Positions 32,642 to 44,122 of a DNA stretch of 64,000 bases are shown one piece after another. Below the pieces are notes generated by a model, which was given only the letters and a program-made list of their open reading frames with translations, made no database searches and had not been told where the DNA came from. The translations under genes were made by a program, and so were the position numbers. The stretch is taken from the NCBI GenBank assembly GCA_022036555.1, contig CM039128.1:2976049-3040048 (forward strand), read 5' to 3'. The DNA is from Microstegium vimineum (Eukaryota > Streptophyta > Magnoliopsida > Poales > Poaceae). Positions within the stretch are counted from its first letter, which is position 1. Each line of letters opens with the position of its first letter.

Positions 32642-34374
32642 CGTGCTAGTGCGCAGACAGCAGCATTTTCCATCGGTCCGCTGTGCGCCGCAGCCTTCGA
32701 TCTTCTTTTCGTCCAACAACAACACGCCTCTCGATCATGGCGTGTGACGTGCACCGGCAGGCAGGATCGATGCAGCATAGAAATGATGCACCAGTTAGTT
32801 AGGACTTTGGATGCAATTTATACTCTAATAATTTGCTGACTATTTGTCGCCATGACTTGGACACTACACGTATACTCCTACTCCATAGACGTGTGTCGTC
32901 CATCCATCAATACGTCCTTCTTTTTCTTTTTTTCCTTTCTTTTTTCTGACAAAAGATGCCCTAGGGGATCCGCTTATATATATATCTGGATTACTATAGA
33001 AAGGAGAACAAGAACCAACAATACTACCACAAAGTCCATGTCAAAAAAGAAAGAAAGTTATAATGAATTTGGCAAGTCATGCATTAGCGCATCTTCAATA
33101 GGCTAGCTATCTAAACGGATTCCTTACTCTATATCCGACTTATGAAGGAAAAATTTCACCTCCAACACGCTAGCAATTTGGCCTCCTACCTAAATTTTTA
33201 CTCACTGTCGTCCATTACTACGAGTTAATTAAGCAGGGAGCGTCTACTTTTCTAGTGTGACGATTCTTCCCGACCACGTGAGTTGGAGGACCCATATTCA
33301 AATCCATAGGCGCACTTACTTCTTCTTTCTTTTAATGACAGACCGGGGTTTATGAAGCAATTAGTCGTATATACATGACAGGCCGGGGTTTATGAAGCAA
33401 TTAGTCGTAATCACGAGTATTCAAATCTCTACATATTCGTTGTATATGCATGAGTAATCACCAGTGATATAGCAAAAGAGCATCTAGACAATTAGTCGTT
33501 GTATATGCATGAGTAATGAAGCAAAGATTGTACTGTACACATTTTCATGACCTTGGATATTATTTACTCTCTTTCATTCTAATTAAATTGTAAGACGATT
33601 TTGTACTAAGTTTGTATATATAAAAGTCAATACTAACATTCCTGATATAATATAAGTGTCATAAGATTAGTTGCAGAGTATAAAACATAGTCTTTTTACT
33701 ATGCTTGAAATTTCCTCCCATTTCCTCCACAATATTCTAAGTCTTTTCTAATTATATTCGTAAAGGGTTTTTAGGCACTACTAAATTCTAATCCTTACGC
33801 AACGACAAGAAAACATTGCAATAAGTCCAATTTGGTTGCAAAAGCTACATGTTGCAACCGAATTGCGTTCGTTGCAAAAAGGTATTGCAACCGATGTTAG
33901 ATCGACGTCGTGGCCCAACTAAGCAACGTGAATGAGGGAAATTATAGAAAATCAAATGTACAAAATTTCCTCCTATTACTCCAATCATTATTTTCACAAA
34001 TATCAAATTACCGTATTACCCTTGATTAGAAAAAACAAATACAGAAACGGAATTACCACCCTTTTATTTGGAGTCCTAATTATCTGAGTTTTGAAGGAAA
34101 TGAGAAAAAATTTGACACATGGGAGGAAATTTGGCGCATATGGCTCATTGGTCATACACATCAGAATTTCCTCCCGTTTCCTCTCTAGAATTTACTCTCA
34201 TTTCCTGCAGCCTTTATAGCCGTCAAATATTTCCTCAAGTATTGTAAAAAAAATCTCATTTTCTTAATAAACTATTTTGAAGAATATACATACTAATATT
34301 ATTTTAATTTAGTATAAAGTCAATTAAATATGAACCGGTTTGACGTAATTAATAGCGCTATAGCCTATAAGTAA
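32642..34374. other. Intergenic, no gene; contains a tandem repeat
   Basis: AT-rich with poly-T near 32912-32946. A CACTACTA string near 33778 followed by TTGCAAC repeats (33830-33900) might be a decayed CACTA end, but the evidence is thin. Confidence 0.4.
33337..33410. repeat. Tandem duplication, 34-bp unit at 40-bp period
   Basis: TGACAGACCGGGGTTTATGA and on (33337-33370) repeats at 33377-33410 with a single A/G difference. A second, longer-spaced duplication follows: TTGTATATGCATGAGTAAT occurs near 33440 and again near 33499. Confidence 0.85.
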
Positions 34375-34580
34375 GGCCTCGTTTAGATCCAAAAATTTAG
34401 CACTGTAGCGTTTCGTTTGTATTTGATAATTATCGTCCAATCATGGAGTAACTAAGTTAAAAAGATTCGTTTCGCAAATTACAGATATACTGTATAATTA
34501 GTTATATTTTTTTTACTTATATTTAATGTTATATGCATGCGTCCAAAATTTAATGTGATAGAAAATTTGGAATTTTGAAT
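34375..34580. mobile_element. MITE of the GGCCTTGTTTAG family, right end lost (copy 4)
   Basis: Starts GGCCTCGTTTAGATCC after TAA, has ACTGTAGCGTTTCGTTTG and ATATGCATGCGTCCAAAA, and runs through GAAAATTTGGAATTTTGA, where other copies continue to their inverted end. Here that end is missing. Confidence 0.65.
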
Positions 34581-35634
34581 AAAGTATCATTTCCTTTTAT
34601 TTCAACTCATACATATAAATAATCGGAGTAATAGAAAACACTACTGTCGTGATCAGCTAAAGCTAAACCGATGGAGCTTGACCGTGGAAACGGAACCAGC
34701 ACGCGCGGGTTCAATCTTGTCCCCCAGATCGGATATGATCCAGATTTCAAGATTCCACCACAAGCAGAGCACAGCCGGCTGGAGGCAGCATCTTCTCTTG
34801 TGTCATGCTCGTGCAGCCAGCAGCCAACAGGAGGAGGAGCGCGTGCGTTGACGCGGTCGCCGCGTGGAAACCCAAACCCACCTAGCTAAACTAACCAAAA
34901 CCGCGGAAAAAGGCGGTTATAATCTAGTAACGGCGTAGCAGTAGCAGTAGTACTCCACTCTGAGGTGGCCCCCACCACTCCCACCAAAAGAAAACTCAGC
35001 ACTTACCCTCACGTACCCGCTCATCACTGCCCTACGGGCCATCCCGGCCCCACGCGCGTTGGGTGGCAGAGAAGGGTAGGACGCGAGCCGAGTACGTACT
35101 GCAGGAAAAGGACAGCACGGTGTACCGCCTCAAAAGTCAAGGCCCAAGTAGAGCGCGCCACGTGTGCCCCCTCCTCTCTCCCATACGGGGAGGAAGGGCA
35201 CGCCCGATATTTGCCGGCACAGGGCGGTGACGTGGCGGCCCATGATTCGGCTGCCGGCGTTCGGGTCGGGCCCGCGGAGGACGTCAGCGGTGACGGCGTG
35301 AGGTGCCGCGGGGCCCGCCGGCGTACAGTAGCGCACGCGTGAACCTCGTTGGCCTTGGGCTGGCGTCAGGATCAGGAGTCGCGTCCCCAGCGGCTTCCTC
35401 CTTCCCTGCTCTGCTCTGCTCACTGCGCTGCTGCACCACAGATCTCTCCATTCAGCCCGTGAGCCGTGGGGCATATTTTTGCCGGGACATCACATGAGGA
35501 GGGCGTCGTCACGTGCTACGCGCACACGCACGCGCTCTCGATTCGGCTCCTACGACAAGGACGAATGAGTCCAGTTGTGGTGTGCCTACCCGGTACCCGT
35601 CTTCCACTACGGAGTACACACTACTACAGTACTG
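34581..35634. other. GC-rich intergenic region, no gene supported
   Basis: Several overlapping frames on both strands (34671-34889, 34965-35342, 35130-35474) lack domains and good starts. The sequence is CpG-rich with GCCACGTGTG (a G-box-like core, CACGTG) near 35160. It may be the promoter or leader of a gene disrupted by the retroposon at 35648. Confidence 0.35.
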
Positions 35635-35647
35635 AAAATGAGAGCCG

Positions 35648-36427
35648 AGTCGAGCCCCTTTGCGAGGCCGCCGCCGCCCGCCCGCAGCGCTCCGCCATCG
35701 TCGCTGGTCCCCCTCACTTCTCCTCTGGCATCTCGTGGGGGGCTGAAGGGAGTGGGGATCCTTGGTTTTCAATAAGTTTTTCCCTTGAGTCCTTTTTTAG
35801 GGTTAGGTTTTCCGGCGGCGCGAGTTTGGTGGAGGTGACGGCGCTGCCATGGTGGAATAAAGTCCTCCCGGTCTTCGTCCACCTCGTCGTCGTTTACTCC
35901 GGTGACGATGAGAGACCTGTGAGGTGGTGTAGGAGTCTGCGGCGGCTGCTGTTTCGTCGTCACGGCGGAGCGACGGTGCTCGTGCCGCGTCTAAGGTCAA
36001 GGATACGGTGGCGGCTGAGGGCATGGCGGCAAGACAGAGTGCGGTGGATCGAACGCGATCTACCGGCGGCACGGATCGGGTTTGAGCGAGCTTGGCTTCA
36101 CCGCGACGACGGATGTCATCGTCAGCACCACTCTCGTCGTTTCAATCTGGATTGTGATCCTGACGGATGGACGCTCAAAGACTTCTTCGCTTCCGCGAGA
36201 TCGAGCGTCTGCTGCAGTCCACCTCAACGCCGGTGGTTTCCTCCGGCTTCTGGTGATTCAAGTTTGGTGGCGTCGGCTGGTGTCGGTGGTCTTCGTCGGC
36301 AGCGACTGTAGCCGGTTTACTTTCTCGTAGAATATAGGTTGGACAGCTGTCCTACGTATCCTTTTTCGATGTACTTGTATTTGGACATGTTTCTCTTATT
36401 AATATAGGTACACTTTATAAAAAAAAA
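35648..36427 (+). mobile_element. Non-LTR retroposon with poly-A tail and 10-13 bp TSD
   Basis: The 13-mer AAAATGAGAGCCG occurs at 35635-35647 and again at 36424-36436, exactly flanking this segment. The second copy directly follows, and overlaps, a 9-base poly-A (36419-36427). That layout is target-primed retroposition. The body is GC-rich on the left, holds TTTTTTAGGGTTAGGTTTTC then CGGCGGCG-rich sequence, and ends TTAATATAGGTACACTTTAT before the A tail. It encodes no reverse transcriptase. The tail style recalls 3' ends of grass LINEs, so it could be an internally deleted LINE, a SINE-like element or a processed transcript. Confidence 0.7.
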
Positions 36428-36508
36428 TGAGAGCCGCTGACCATCTCAAGGTTCCTTTTTTTTGCCACAACAACAAGCTGGACCTTGAGTCAACTCAATA
36501 TACACTTA

Positions 36509-36818
36509 GGCCCTGTTTAGTTTCAATCAAAATCCAAAATCCAAAATCAGAACTATTTTGGATTTCAAAATGCAAAATGCCAAATATTTTAGTAAGGTGT
36601 TTAGTTCCAACCAAAATTTGTCTTTCAATAATTGAGATTGTGAGGATGACACACAAACCAATGCAAAGATTCTCTTATTTTGATCTCTTGAGTCCAAAAT
36701 GTAAAATGAGGAATAAACCATTTTTGCCAAATACTTTGGGTGGTGTTTAGTTCTATTTTACAAAATAAAGAGCCAAAACCCAAAATATTTTAAATTTTAT
36801 GGGAAACTAAACACACCC
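36509..36818. mobile_element. MITE of the GCCCTGTTTAG family (copy B), TTA duplication
   Basis: GGCCCTGTTTAG (36509-36520) and the inverted end CTAAACACACCC (36807-36818) are flanked by TTA at 36506-36508 and 36819-36821. At 310 bp it is the inverted sibling of the element at 32332-32641. TTA/TAA targets indicate a PIF/Harbinger (Tourist) MITE. Confidence 0.85.
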
Positions 36819-36821
36819 TTA

Positions 36822-38503
36822 CTTTCGCAAACCTATTGATCGATTTATGGGTAAGCCCCGCAACAGTGATGGTTCCTCACTGCCTCTTATTACGGACTTC
36901 CGATTTATGGGCAAACCGATTATCAAACGACCTTTGAATTTGATGATCTATATTTAAACAAAAGCTTCACAAATATACTGTGAGTAGGAATTTATGCACT
37001 AGATCAGAAAGGGGGATTCCTCAAGAAAGACAAGGGGATTTGAGAAACTACAGGATGCATGTACTAGAGTTGAATTTATGCACTAGAGTTGTTCTCGCAT
37101 GTCCTAGCACGAAGCTCTACCATAGAAATTGCACCCCAAGGTGCAACCACAACAAGAGGAAAGAAAACTTTTAATGGGCACAAAAGAAAAACTTGAAAAT
37201 TTTGAGGGAAATCCCAAAATATTATGGAATTTTAACCATAGCTTCACCAATAAATGGTGAGTACGTATTTTTTTTCCCCAAAAGATGATATCAATATTTC
37301 ACCTCCGATTTCATGGCTTTGGGAGACCCTCAAGAAAATAGAAACTAAAAAAATATATTTATAATAGAGATGGTCTTCTGGTGGATTAGATAAGGGATCA
37401 CCATACAGGTGTTCTCTCACATATACCATCAAGTTGCACCATAAAATTGCATCTACATACGAGGATCGAAAAATACATGAACGGAAAGATTTAAATTGCA
37501 AAAATGCATGATATTAATTAGGAGGGGGAACAACGCTTACATGGAATTGATCCTTGGAATAACTCGAGATGGGATATACCACAATACTGAAATCTATTAT
37601 ATGGCCAAAAAAAAAGACTAGAACAAGAGATTCCTCCTCTACCTCTAATATAATGTCGCAAGCTCTCAAAAACAAATTAGCATATACCAACAAAAAGCTC
37701 ACACCTGGTTTTGTGTCCAAAACTGTCAAATCATCACGCACACCAACACGCGTGTGACCCTGATGAAGCCTTGATACGTTCAAGTTTTCGTGCTCCCTCT
37801 CCTGTGCTATGCATGTTATAATCACATAATAACCAACATGAACCAAGGTATGCACCGTACATGTAATGCACACGTACACACGAGCTCAAATTTATGCAGT
37901 CTGAAAGAAAGCTTGTACGTAATCACAATTTGGCATCCGACGCATGCACGGTAAAAATCTTTAAACAAATTCAACTACAGTATCAAATGTTCATAATACA
38001 TGGAGGATACTCCAACTCTCGTTGGTCTCAATTGCCTCAATTGGTTAACAAAAAAAGTATCAAATAATACCCCTTGCTGTTTTTTTGGTAAATAATGGAC
38101 TCAATGATGTTTTTTTGGTGAGGGTCGTGGCCATCCGACGAAATGTTCCCTGCCAGAGAAACATGTGTACCTTATCCCATGGCAACATCCAAGGTACCCA
38201 TCGAGCTCCAACTCCTCCGACTTGAAAAAAAAATAAAATAAACCAAAACAAAAACCATTCATCCGTGTTTGCACACGGGGGGAGGTGAGGCACTCAGGCA
38301 ATGCATTAGTGAGGAGCAGGACGACCGAAAGCAACTTGCTTTGTATACATATATTTATATATATATAATAAATAAAGAAAAACAAAAACATGAGAAGGAA
38401 AAACGAAAGGAGCAAGAAGGCACGGCTTGTGCGCGTCCCCCTTTTGACCACGCGAGCTCGGCGACACCAGAAAACAACACCACGAACAATATAAAATCCC
38501 TCC
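36822..38503. other. Intergenic / promoter region of the CCCH gene, no gene supported
   Basis: AT-rich, with poly-A tracts (37602-37612, 38225-38240). The open frames on the minus strand at 37514-37879 and 38101-38673 show no family features; the second simply reads through the CT repeat. Confidence 0.45.
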
Positions 38504-38527
38504 CTCTCTCTCTCTCTCTCTCTCTCT
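38504..38527 (+). repeat. (TC)n microsatellite in the 5' leader/promoter of the CCCH gene
   Basis: Twelve TC units, followed by GAGAGAGAGAG at 38588-38610, about 300-385 bp upstream of the ATG at 38889. CT/GA tracts of this kind are common near plant transcription starts and may affect expression level. Confidence 0.8.
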
Positions 38528-38888
38528 ACAAACAAAACAAAACCAACGATTGCGAAAGCCACACACGGGGACACGGAGAGATGAGATGAGAGAGAGAGTG
38601 AGAGAGAGACCATCCGAGCTCCTTCGTGTCCTCCTCCTTCCTTATCTCTTTCTTTCATCAATCCCAGCCCCACCCCACCTCACCAAGGCTTTTTCTGCCC
38701 GCCATCCTCCATTATTCCCCCCTTCCCCACCTCCCTCTACATATACCCCTTCTCACCTCACCTCCTTCCTCCTCAACCCACCCACCTCCCACCATCGCCC
38801 ACCACCGTGTGGTCCGGCCGCGACCCTCCATCCTCCTCCTCTAAACGCGAACGCGCCGCCCTGTGATTACTAAACTACCCCGGCCAGC

Positions 38889-40703
38889 ATGTGCTCAGGA
38901 CCACGCAAGCCGTCCACACCTCCTCTGCCATCGACGGCGACGACGACCAAGGACTCCTCCTCGGCGATGACGGCGCTCCTACTGGAGCTAGCGGCGACGG
39001 ACGACGTGGTGGCGTTCAAGCGCGCAGCGGAGGACGGCAACAAAGCCCCAGCAACCTTGGACACCACATCCCACTGGTACGGCCCATCCGCCGCCGGCCG
39101 CCGTCTCCGCCTCGAGTCCCGCACGCCGGCGATGGTCGCCGCGCTGTACGGGAGCACTTCAGTACTATCCTACATCCTCTCCGCCGCGCCAACAGAGGCC
39201 ACGCGCGCGTCACCAACCGACGGCGCCACGCCGCTCCATCTCGCGGCGGCCGGTGGCTCCCCAAACGCCGTCGCAGCAACGCACCTCCTCTTATCCACTG
39301 GCGCGTCCTTGGACGCCCTCTCCTTCTCTGGTCTCCGCGCCGGTGACCTCCTCCCACGTACCACCACCAACGCCGTGCTCCTCAAATCCCCCGCCGTCGT
39401 CTCACCATCATCCTCCCCGAAGAAATCCACCTCTCCTCCATCTCCATCTCCTCCGCTCCCTGCAGAGCCAAGGAAAGAGTACCCACCTGACCTAACACTC
39501 CCAGACCTAAAGAGCGGTCTCTTCAGCACCGACGAGTTCCGTATATACAGTTTCAAAGTGAAACCCTGCTCACGCGCCTACTCACACGACTGGACCGAGT
39601 GTCCGTTCGTTCACCCAGGCGAGAACGCGCGTCGCCGTGACCCACGTCGGTACTCGTACAGCTGCGTCCCGTGTCCGGAGTTTCGTAAAGGTGGGGCGTG
39701 TCGGAAAGGGGATAACTGTGAGTACGCTCATGGCGTCTTCGAGTGTTGGCTTCATCCTGCGCAGTATCGCACTCGGCTTTGTAAGGATGAGGTTGGATGT
39801 GCGAGACGTATCTGCTTCTTCGCTCATAAGCATGATGAGCTCCGTGCTGTTAATCCCTCTGCTGTCTCCGTTGGGATGCAGCCCACCGTGTCCGTCTCCT
39901 CGCCGCCGCCTAATGGTCTTGACATGGGTGGTGGCATGCTTAACCCGGCATGGCCGTCTTCCCCGGCTAGCTGCAGGCTTAAGACCGCGCTCGCCGCTGG
40001 TCGGGAGCTTGACTTCGACCTCGAGCTGCTCGCGCTCGACCAGTACCAGCAGAAGCTCTTCGACAAGGTGTCGTCACCGAGGGGGGGCAGCTGGGGCTCG
40101 GCCGCCGGGATCGGGTCGCCGTTGCCCAACGCGGCGGCAGCTAGGACCGTGCCGGACTACACGGACCTGCTCGGTTCCGTTGACCCGGCGATGCTGTCCC
40201 AGCTACACGCGCTTTCGCTGAAGCAAGCCGGGGACATGCCATCGGCGTACGGCTCGATGGCGGACACTCTTCACATGCCGCCGACGTCGCCGATGGTCGG
40301 CGGCAACAACGCCGCGTTCGGGGGGCTGGACCACTCCGCCGCCATGGCTAAAGCCATCATGAGTTCCCGCGCCTCGGCGTTCGCCAAGCGTAGCCAGAGC
40401 TTCATCGACCGCGGTGGCCGTGCTCCGGCCACCACGCGCTCACTCATGTCGCAGCAGCAGCAGCCGTCCATGATGCTCTCCGACTGGGGATCGCCGGATG
40501 GTAGGCTGGATTGGGGCGTCCAGGGCGATGAGCTGCACAAGTTCCGCAAGTCGGCCTCTTTCGCGTTCCGTGGGCAGTCACCGGCGGCGCATCTGCCGAT
40601 CTCCGTCGAGCCAGATGTATCGTGGGTCAACTCTCTTGTCAAGGACGGCCACGCCGGCGATATATTTGCGCAGTGGCCGGAGCAGGAGCAGATGGTGGCC
40701 TAA
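38889..40703 (+). CDS. Tandem CCCH zinc-finger protein with ankyrin repeats (RR-TZF family)
   Basis: Intact single-exon frame of 604 residues starting MCSGPRKP, a start typical of the family. Ankyrin repeats lie at about 78-145 (TPAMVAALYGS, DGATPLHLAAAGG). The arginine-rich zinc-finger module follows: C227-X5-H233-X4-C238-X3-H242, then C262-X8-C271-X5-C277-X3-H281 and C298-X5-C304-X4-C309-X3-H313. All ligands are present. The C-terminal half is Ser/Pro/Gly-rich with the conserved SLKQAGDMPSAYGS-like stretch and a final DVSWVNSLVKD. Plant RR-TZF proteins with ankyrin repeats (the Arabidopsis SZF1/2 group) bind RNA, shuttle between nucleus and cytoplasmic granules and act in stress and hormone responses. 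Which rice or maize numbered CCCH gene it matches cannot be fixed here. The CT-rich leader lies just upstream. Confidence 0.95.
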   Translation: MCSGPRKPSTPPLPSTATTTKDSSSAMTALLLELAATDDVVAFKRAAEDGNKAPATLDTTSHWYGPSAAGRRLRLESRTPAMVAALYGSTSVLSYILSAAPTEATRASPTDGATPLHLAAAGGSPNAVAATHLLLSTGASLDALSFSGLRAGDLLPRTTTNAVLLKSPAVVSPSSSPKKSTSPPSPSPPLPAEPRKEYPPDLTLPDLKSGLFSTDEFRIYSFKVKPCSRAYSHDWTECPFVHPGENARRRDPRRYSYSCVPCPEFRKGGACRKGDNCEYAHGVFECWLHPAQYRTRLCKDEVGCARRICFFAHKHDELRAVNPSAVSVGMQPTVSVSSPPPNGLDMGGGMLNPAWPSSPASCRLKTALAAGRELDFDLELLALDQYQQKLFDKVSSPRGGSWGSAAGIGSPLPNAAAARTVPDYTDLLGSVDPAMLSQLHALSLKQAGDMPSAYGSMADTLHMPPTSPMVGGNNAAFGGLDHSAAMAKAIMSSRASAFAKRSQSFIDRGGRAPATTRSLMSQQQQPSMMLSDWGSPDGRLDWGVQGDELHKFRKSASFAFRGQSPAAHLPISVEPDVSWVNSLVKDGHAGDIFAQWPEQEQMVA

Positions 40704-43700
40704 TGATTCCGCACATCATCACTACTGGCTCATAGCATCTAGCTGACCAAAGTTCTTTCTTTCCTTCAATTATTTTTTCCCCTTTGTTTGCTTAATTTCA
40801 TTCATATGAGATGAGATGAGATGTTTTTTAATACTAGTATATACATATATATATAGGCTGTTCACAATAATATTTGTTCATCAACAAGAAAGAAGCATGG
40901 ATGCCCAAAGGGAGCTACCTCTATATTGATTGATGAGGAAGGAACAGCCAATATTTTACTCCTTCCACCGATCCATTTATAAATAGTTGTACTACACACG
41001 AATTCCTACATACAGAGAGTTTATATTTATATATTACTACTTGATACACTATTCGGCTGATGGTTAGAGAAAAACACTGTACCATAAATTGGGCTGATAA
41101 ATTCGAGTGAACATGCCCAGATATCAGAAGAAGAACAGTAAGATTTGATTCATTTGCTTTCCGCCGCGTCATAGGACAATTGACAAACACTATGTATGAG
41201 AAATTCCATGCTTATCTGCTGTACTCATCTCATGGATGGATGTGATTATCAGTATATATTCCTGATCCTCCTGTGAAGCATATCTTCTTCCTTTGCTTGA
41301 TTCTTCTTCCATTTAATATATAAATGTTTTGAGAAAACAAGTGGAATATAAGCAAGCAACTTGCAAATTTTCTATCTCTAGTCCTTGCCAAGTGGATGGT
41401 AGGCCATAGGAGGTAGACTGCAGGGCAATCACAGGTTACTTTAGTGGAGATGGTGGCGTCATCCTCCAGATCATCATCATCATCATCATAAATAAACTAA
41501 ATACTGTACTATTTCTGTTAGAAAGCAAGCATTCATGCAAAAACAAGGTTAACGAATTATTGCTGTGTTGGTGGGTTAGGCACAAAACACAATGGCCCCT
41601 AAATCTGGGCATATGTGCCACAAAGACACTAGAAAAGAAAATGACAGTATTCAATTATCTACTAGGAGTAATATAGTATACAGTATATTTTTTAGTGTTG
41701 CCAATGTTGATTTCGCTTTGACAAAAACTGCACTTCTAGAACATTGGACTTCTTCCTCCACCCATGAACGGGGCAGATTTTCTCTCCTTTTGTCCTCCTG
41801 CTCCTTTCACTTTCTTGTATTTGCATAGTATTTTTCTATGGTGATAAAACCAGCACCTTCGCCCATGCTGTCTCTGGTTTTTATATGCATGGTGCAGCTG
41901 TTATGTTTGGATACTCCGAATTATTGCTTCTAAAAAGTATTCAGTTCTTTAATCATGCATGCTCAAGTATTGTTCTTGTAGTTGGAGCAGATTTTGGAGT
42001 ATTGTAGGGCTATCCAGGTATTCAATCATTAATGATGCTCTGTCCTCCAGCCATCCATGAAATTTTTTTAGTTTATTTGTGCATCATGAAACATGCTGAT
42101 ATTATGCTGTTACCTTGCTTTAGTTTATCCTTGTAGTGTACTACTATAGTAGTATAGTGGAGTTGCTTCTACTTGCCTCCTCTATCTCTGCTCATCCTAT
42201 CTTTCTGCCCAATTTCTTCCAATCTACTCCTACTTCTCAGCCTGCAATTGAGTATGTAACAGAAATTATTCACCAATTATATATGATACGATTATTATGG
42301 TTGCTTATGGGGTTAATCTGGATGCAGTCAAACAATACTCTGCAAGACCAAGGCAACTGCTTGAGTAGGATAAATGACATGGACATCCTGTAAACTAAAA
42401 CCTAGTACTTGCGTCAGATCGAAGCAGGTTAGCAGCTGTGTGAACGATTGGTGAGCTTGGTCTTCGTGAGGCATTCAAACATTGCTGCGAAAGCAATCGG
42501 CATTCAATTTATTTTGTTTATGATCGGCTCGACGACTCGCGACAAATCCTGTTGCCGATGATGATAGATACTAGTAGTAGGTTCGCAGTTTCACATCATG
42601 TCATGTGTGTGTGATGGCCTGTTAACCCTGCGATGTCCCATCTAAACGTCAAGTTCTTATCTTCTGAATAAAAGAAATGCAGCATCTTTCTTTCTTTCTT
42701 GCTTGCCCTGGTTAGAAAACTGAACGAACATTTCTTCGTCTTCATTCAGAGGACAGATTATATGGAAATAGTACTACATTCAGTCGTCATGGACGTTGAC
42801 ATCAAGAGACCTTTCTTATGCAATGGACACATCATTGACCTCATCTTCGTTGAAACTTCCCGACAAACAAATTATTTGTCTGAAGAAAAGAAATCCAAGA
42901 AACCAACCTCACCTCACCTCACTCCCTCCCTGGCTGAAAGTTTCCTTCCATGTTGCAACTTTGAAAAATCAGATAAGATTCAATACCCCCCCCCCCCACC
43001 CCCTCCCAAACCTCCTCAGCATCTTATCTTATCTCCAAAGCTTGTTCGTTGAAGCCTTGAAGGTGATGTGCTTGTCTAATCTATAGAGTCTGCAACAAAT
43101 CTCGCAGTATCAGGAAATGGATAGTTTATTATCCTGATTAAAGACTCGGTTTAATTACTTCACCTGGTCAGAATGCTAGTTTATCCAAATACCAATTTAT
43201 ATTTGTATATAAACCATCATCCACCACCATCTTAGAGGAAGCATCTGCAATAATGGTTTGTACTGTACTTACCAAACCTACTCACATTCCGTTTAGTTAA
43301 TCAGGTGCAAGTACACAGGATTCAAGTTTGAATTGGTATGGCACGTGGTGTTTCTGCAATCAATCACTGAAATTTTCCTCCTTTGAGCTCTTCTTCTCCA
43401 CTGTAAAAACTAAGCTTTTCCTACACACATCAACTGAAATTTTGCCGTCCATACACGTATCAACTGCCAAGTTCCCCAAGAAGAAACACATCACCTCACA
43501 AAGAAGCACACCACGGACTGGGACTGTTTGACAGAATTAATGACTGACAGAACAACTGACAGATCACTGAAATTTTGCCGTCCATACGTACAGTAATTCT
43601 AGGCCCAGCCCAGATCGAGCAACTGTTTGCAACAGCGTCTGGCTGCCACCTACCAGTACTAGATTTCAGTGCCATGTAGCTGGCTCCAGAGCAGAGCGCT

Positions 43701-43882
43701 TCCGCAGCAGGTAAAGGCATGCAGAAAATGATTGGAAGGCAAATCAAACTGATGATGAGGTCTCTAAAACCTTAGATTACGCCGTGTTACGACAAGGAGA
43801 TGCTGCGGAACAGCTTGGCGAGTCTGAGTCTGAGTAGTGTGAGAGATGCATGGACGAATATGAAACGTCCTCGTGACAGTTC
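40704..43882. other. 3' flank of the CCCH gene and intergenic DNA, no gene
   Basis: The first few hundred bases are probably 3' UTR. Farther on there are only short unrelated frames, a CAT/ATC run near 41472, a C-rich tract near 42985 and an ACTGAAATTTTGCCGTCCATAC string that occurs twice (near 43431 and 43565). Confidence 0.45.
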
Positions 43883-44120
43883 CTCCCTCCGTCCCGCAAA
43901 AAACACAATTCTTTGACTTCAACCATTCCTGTTCGACCGATTGTCTTATTTAAAATATTTTAATAAATATTATTTGCTTTATTATGATTTATTTTATCAT
44001 TAGATATATTTTCATAATAACTTATTTATTTTATTATTTACATAAAAACTTTAAATAAGATGAATGGTCAAAGAGAAATTGTAAATTCAAAGAATTACAT
44101 TATTTGTGGGACAGAGGGAG
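43883..44120. mobile_element. Stowaway-type MITE
   Basis: CTCCCTCCGTCCCGCAAAAA on the left and the inverted TTTGTGGGACAGAGGGAG on the right bound 238 bp. TA follows the right end (44121-44122); the left TA has decayed to TC. Inner arms ATTCTTTGACTTCAAC and CAAAGAGAAATTG... AAAGAAT pair further in. Confidence 0.85.
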
Positions 44121-44122
44121 TA

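Noticed and set aside
33776..33905. Possible CACTA terminus CACTACTA with TTGCAAC repeats
   Set aside because: The eight-base match alone is too short and no other terminus or target duplication was seen.
35466..36311. 281-residue open frame
   Set aside because: It crosses the left boundary of the poly-A retroposon, so it joins host and inserted sequence by chance.
38101..38673. 190-residue minus-strand frame
   Set aside because: It reads through a CT microsatellite and poly-A tracts upstream of the CCCH gene.
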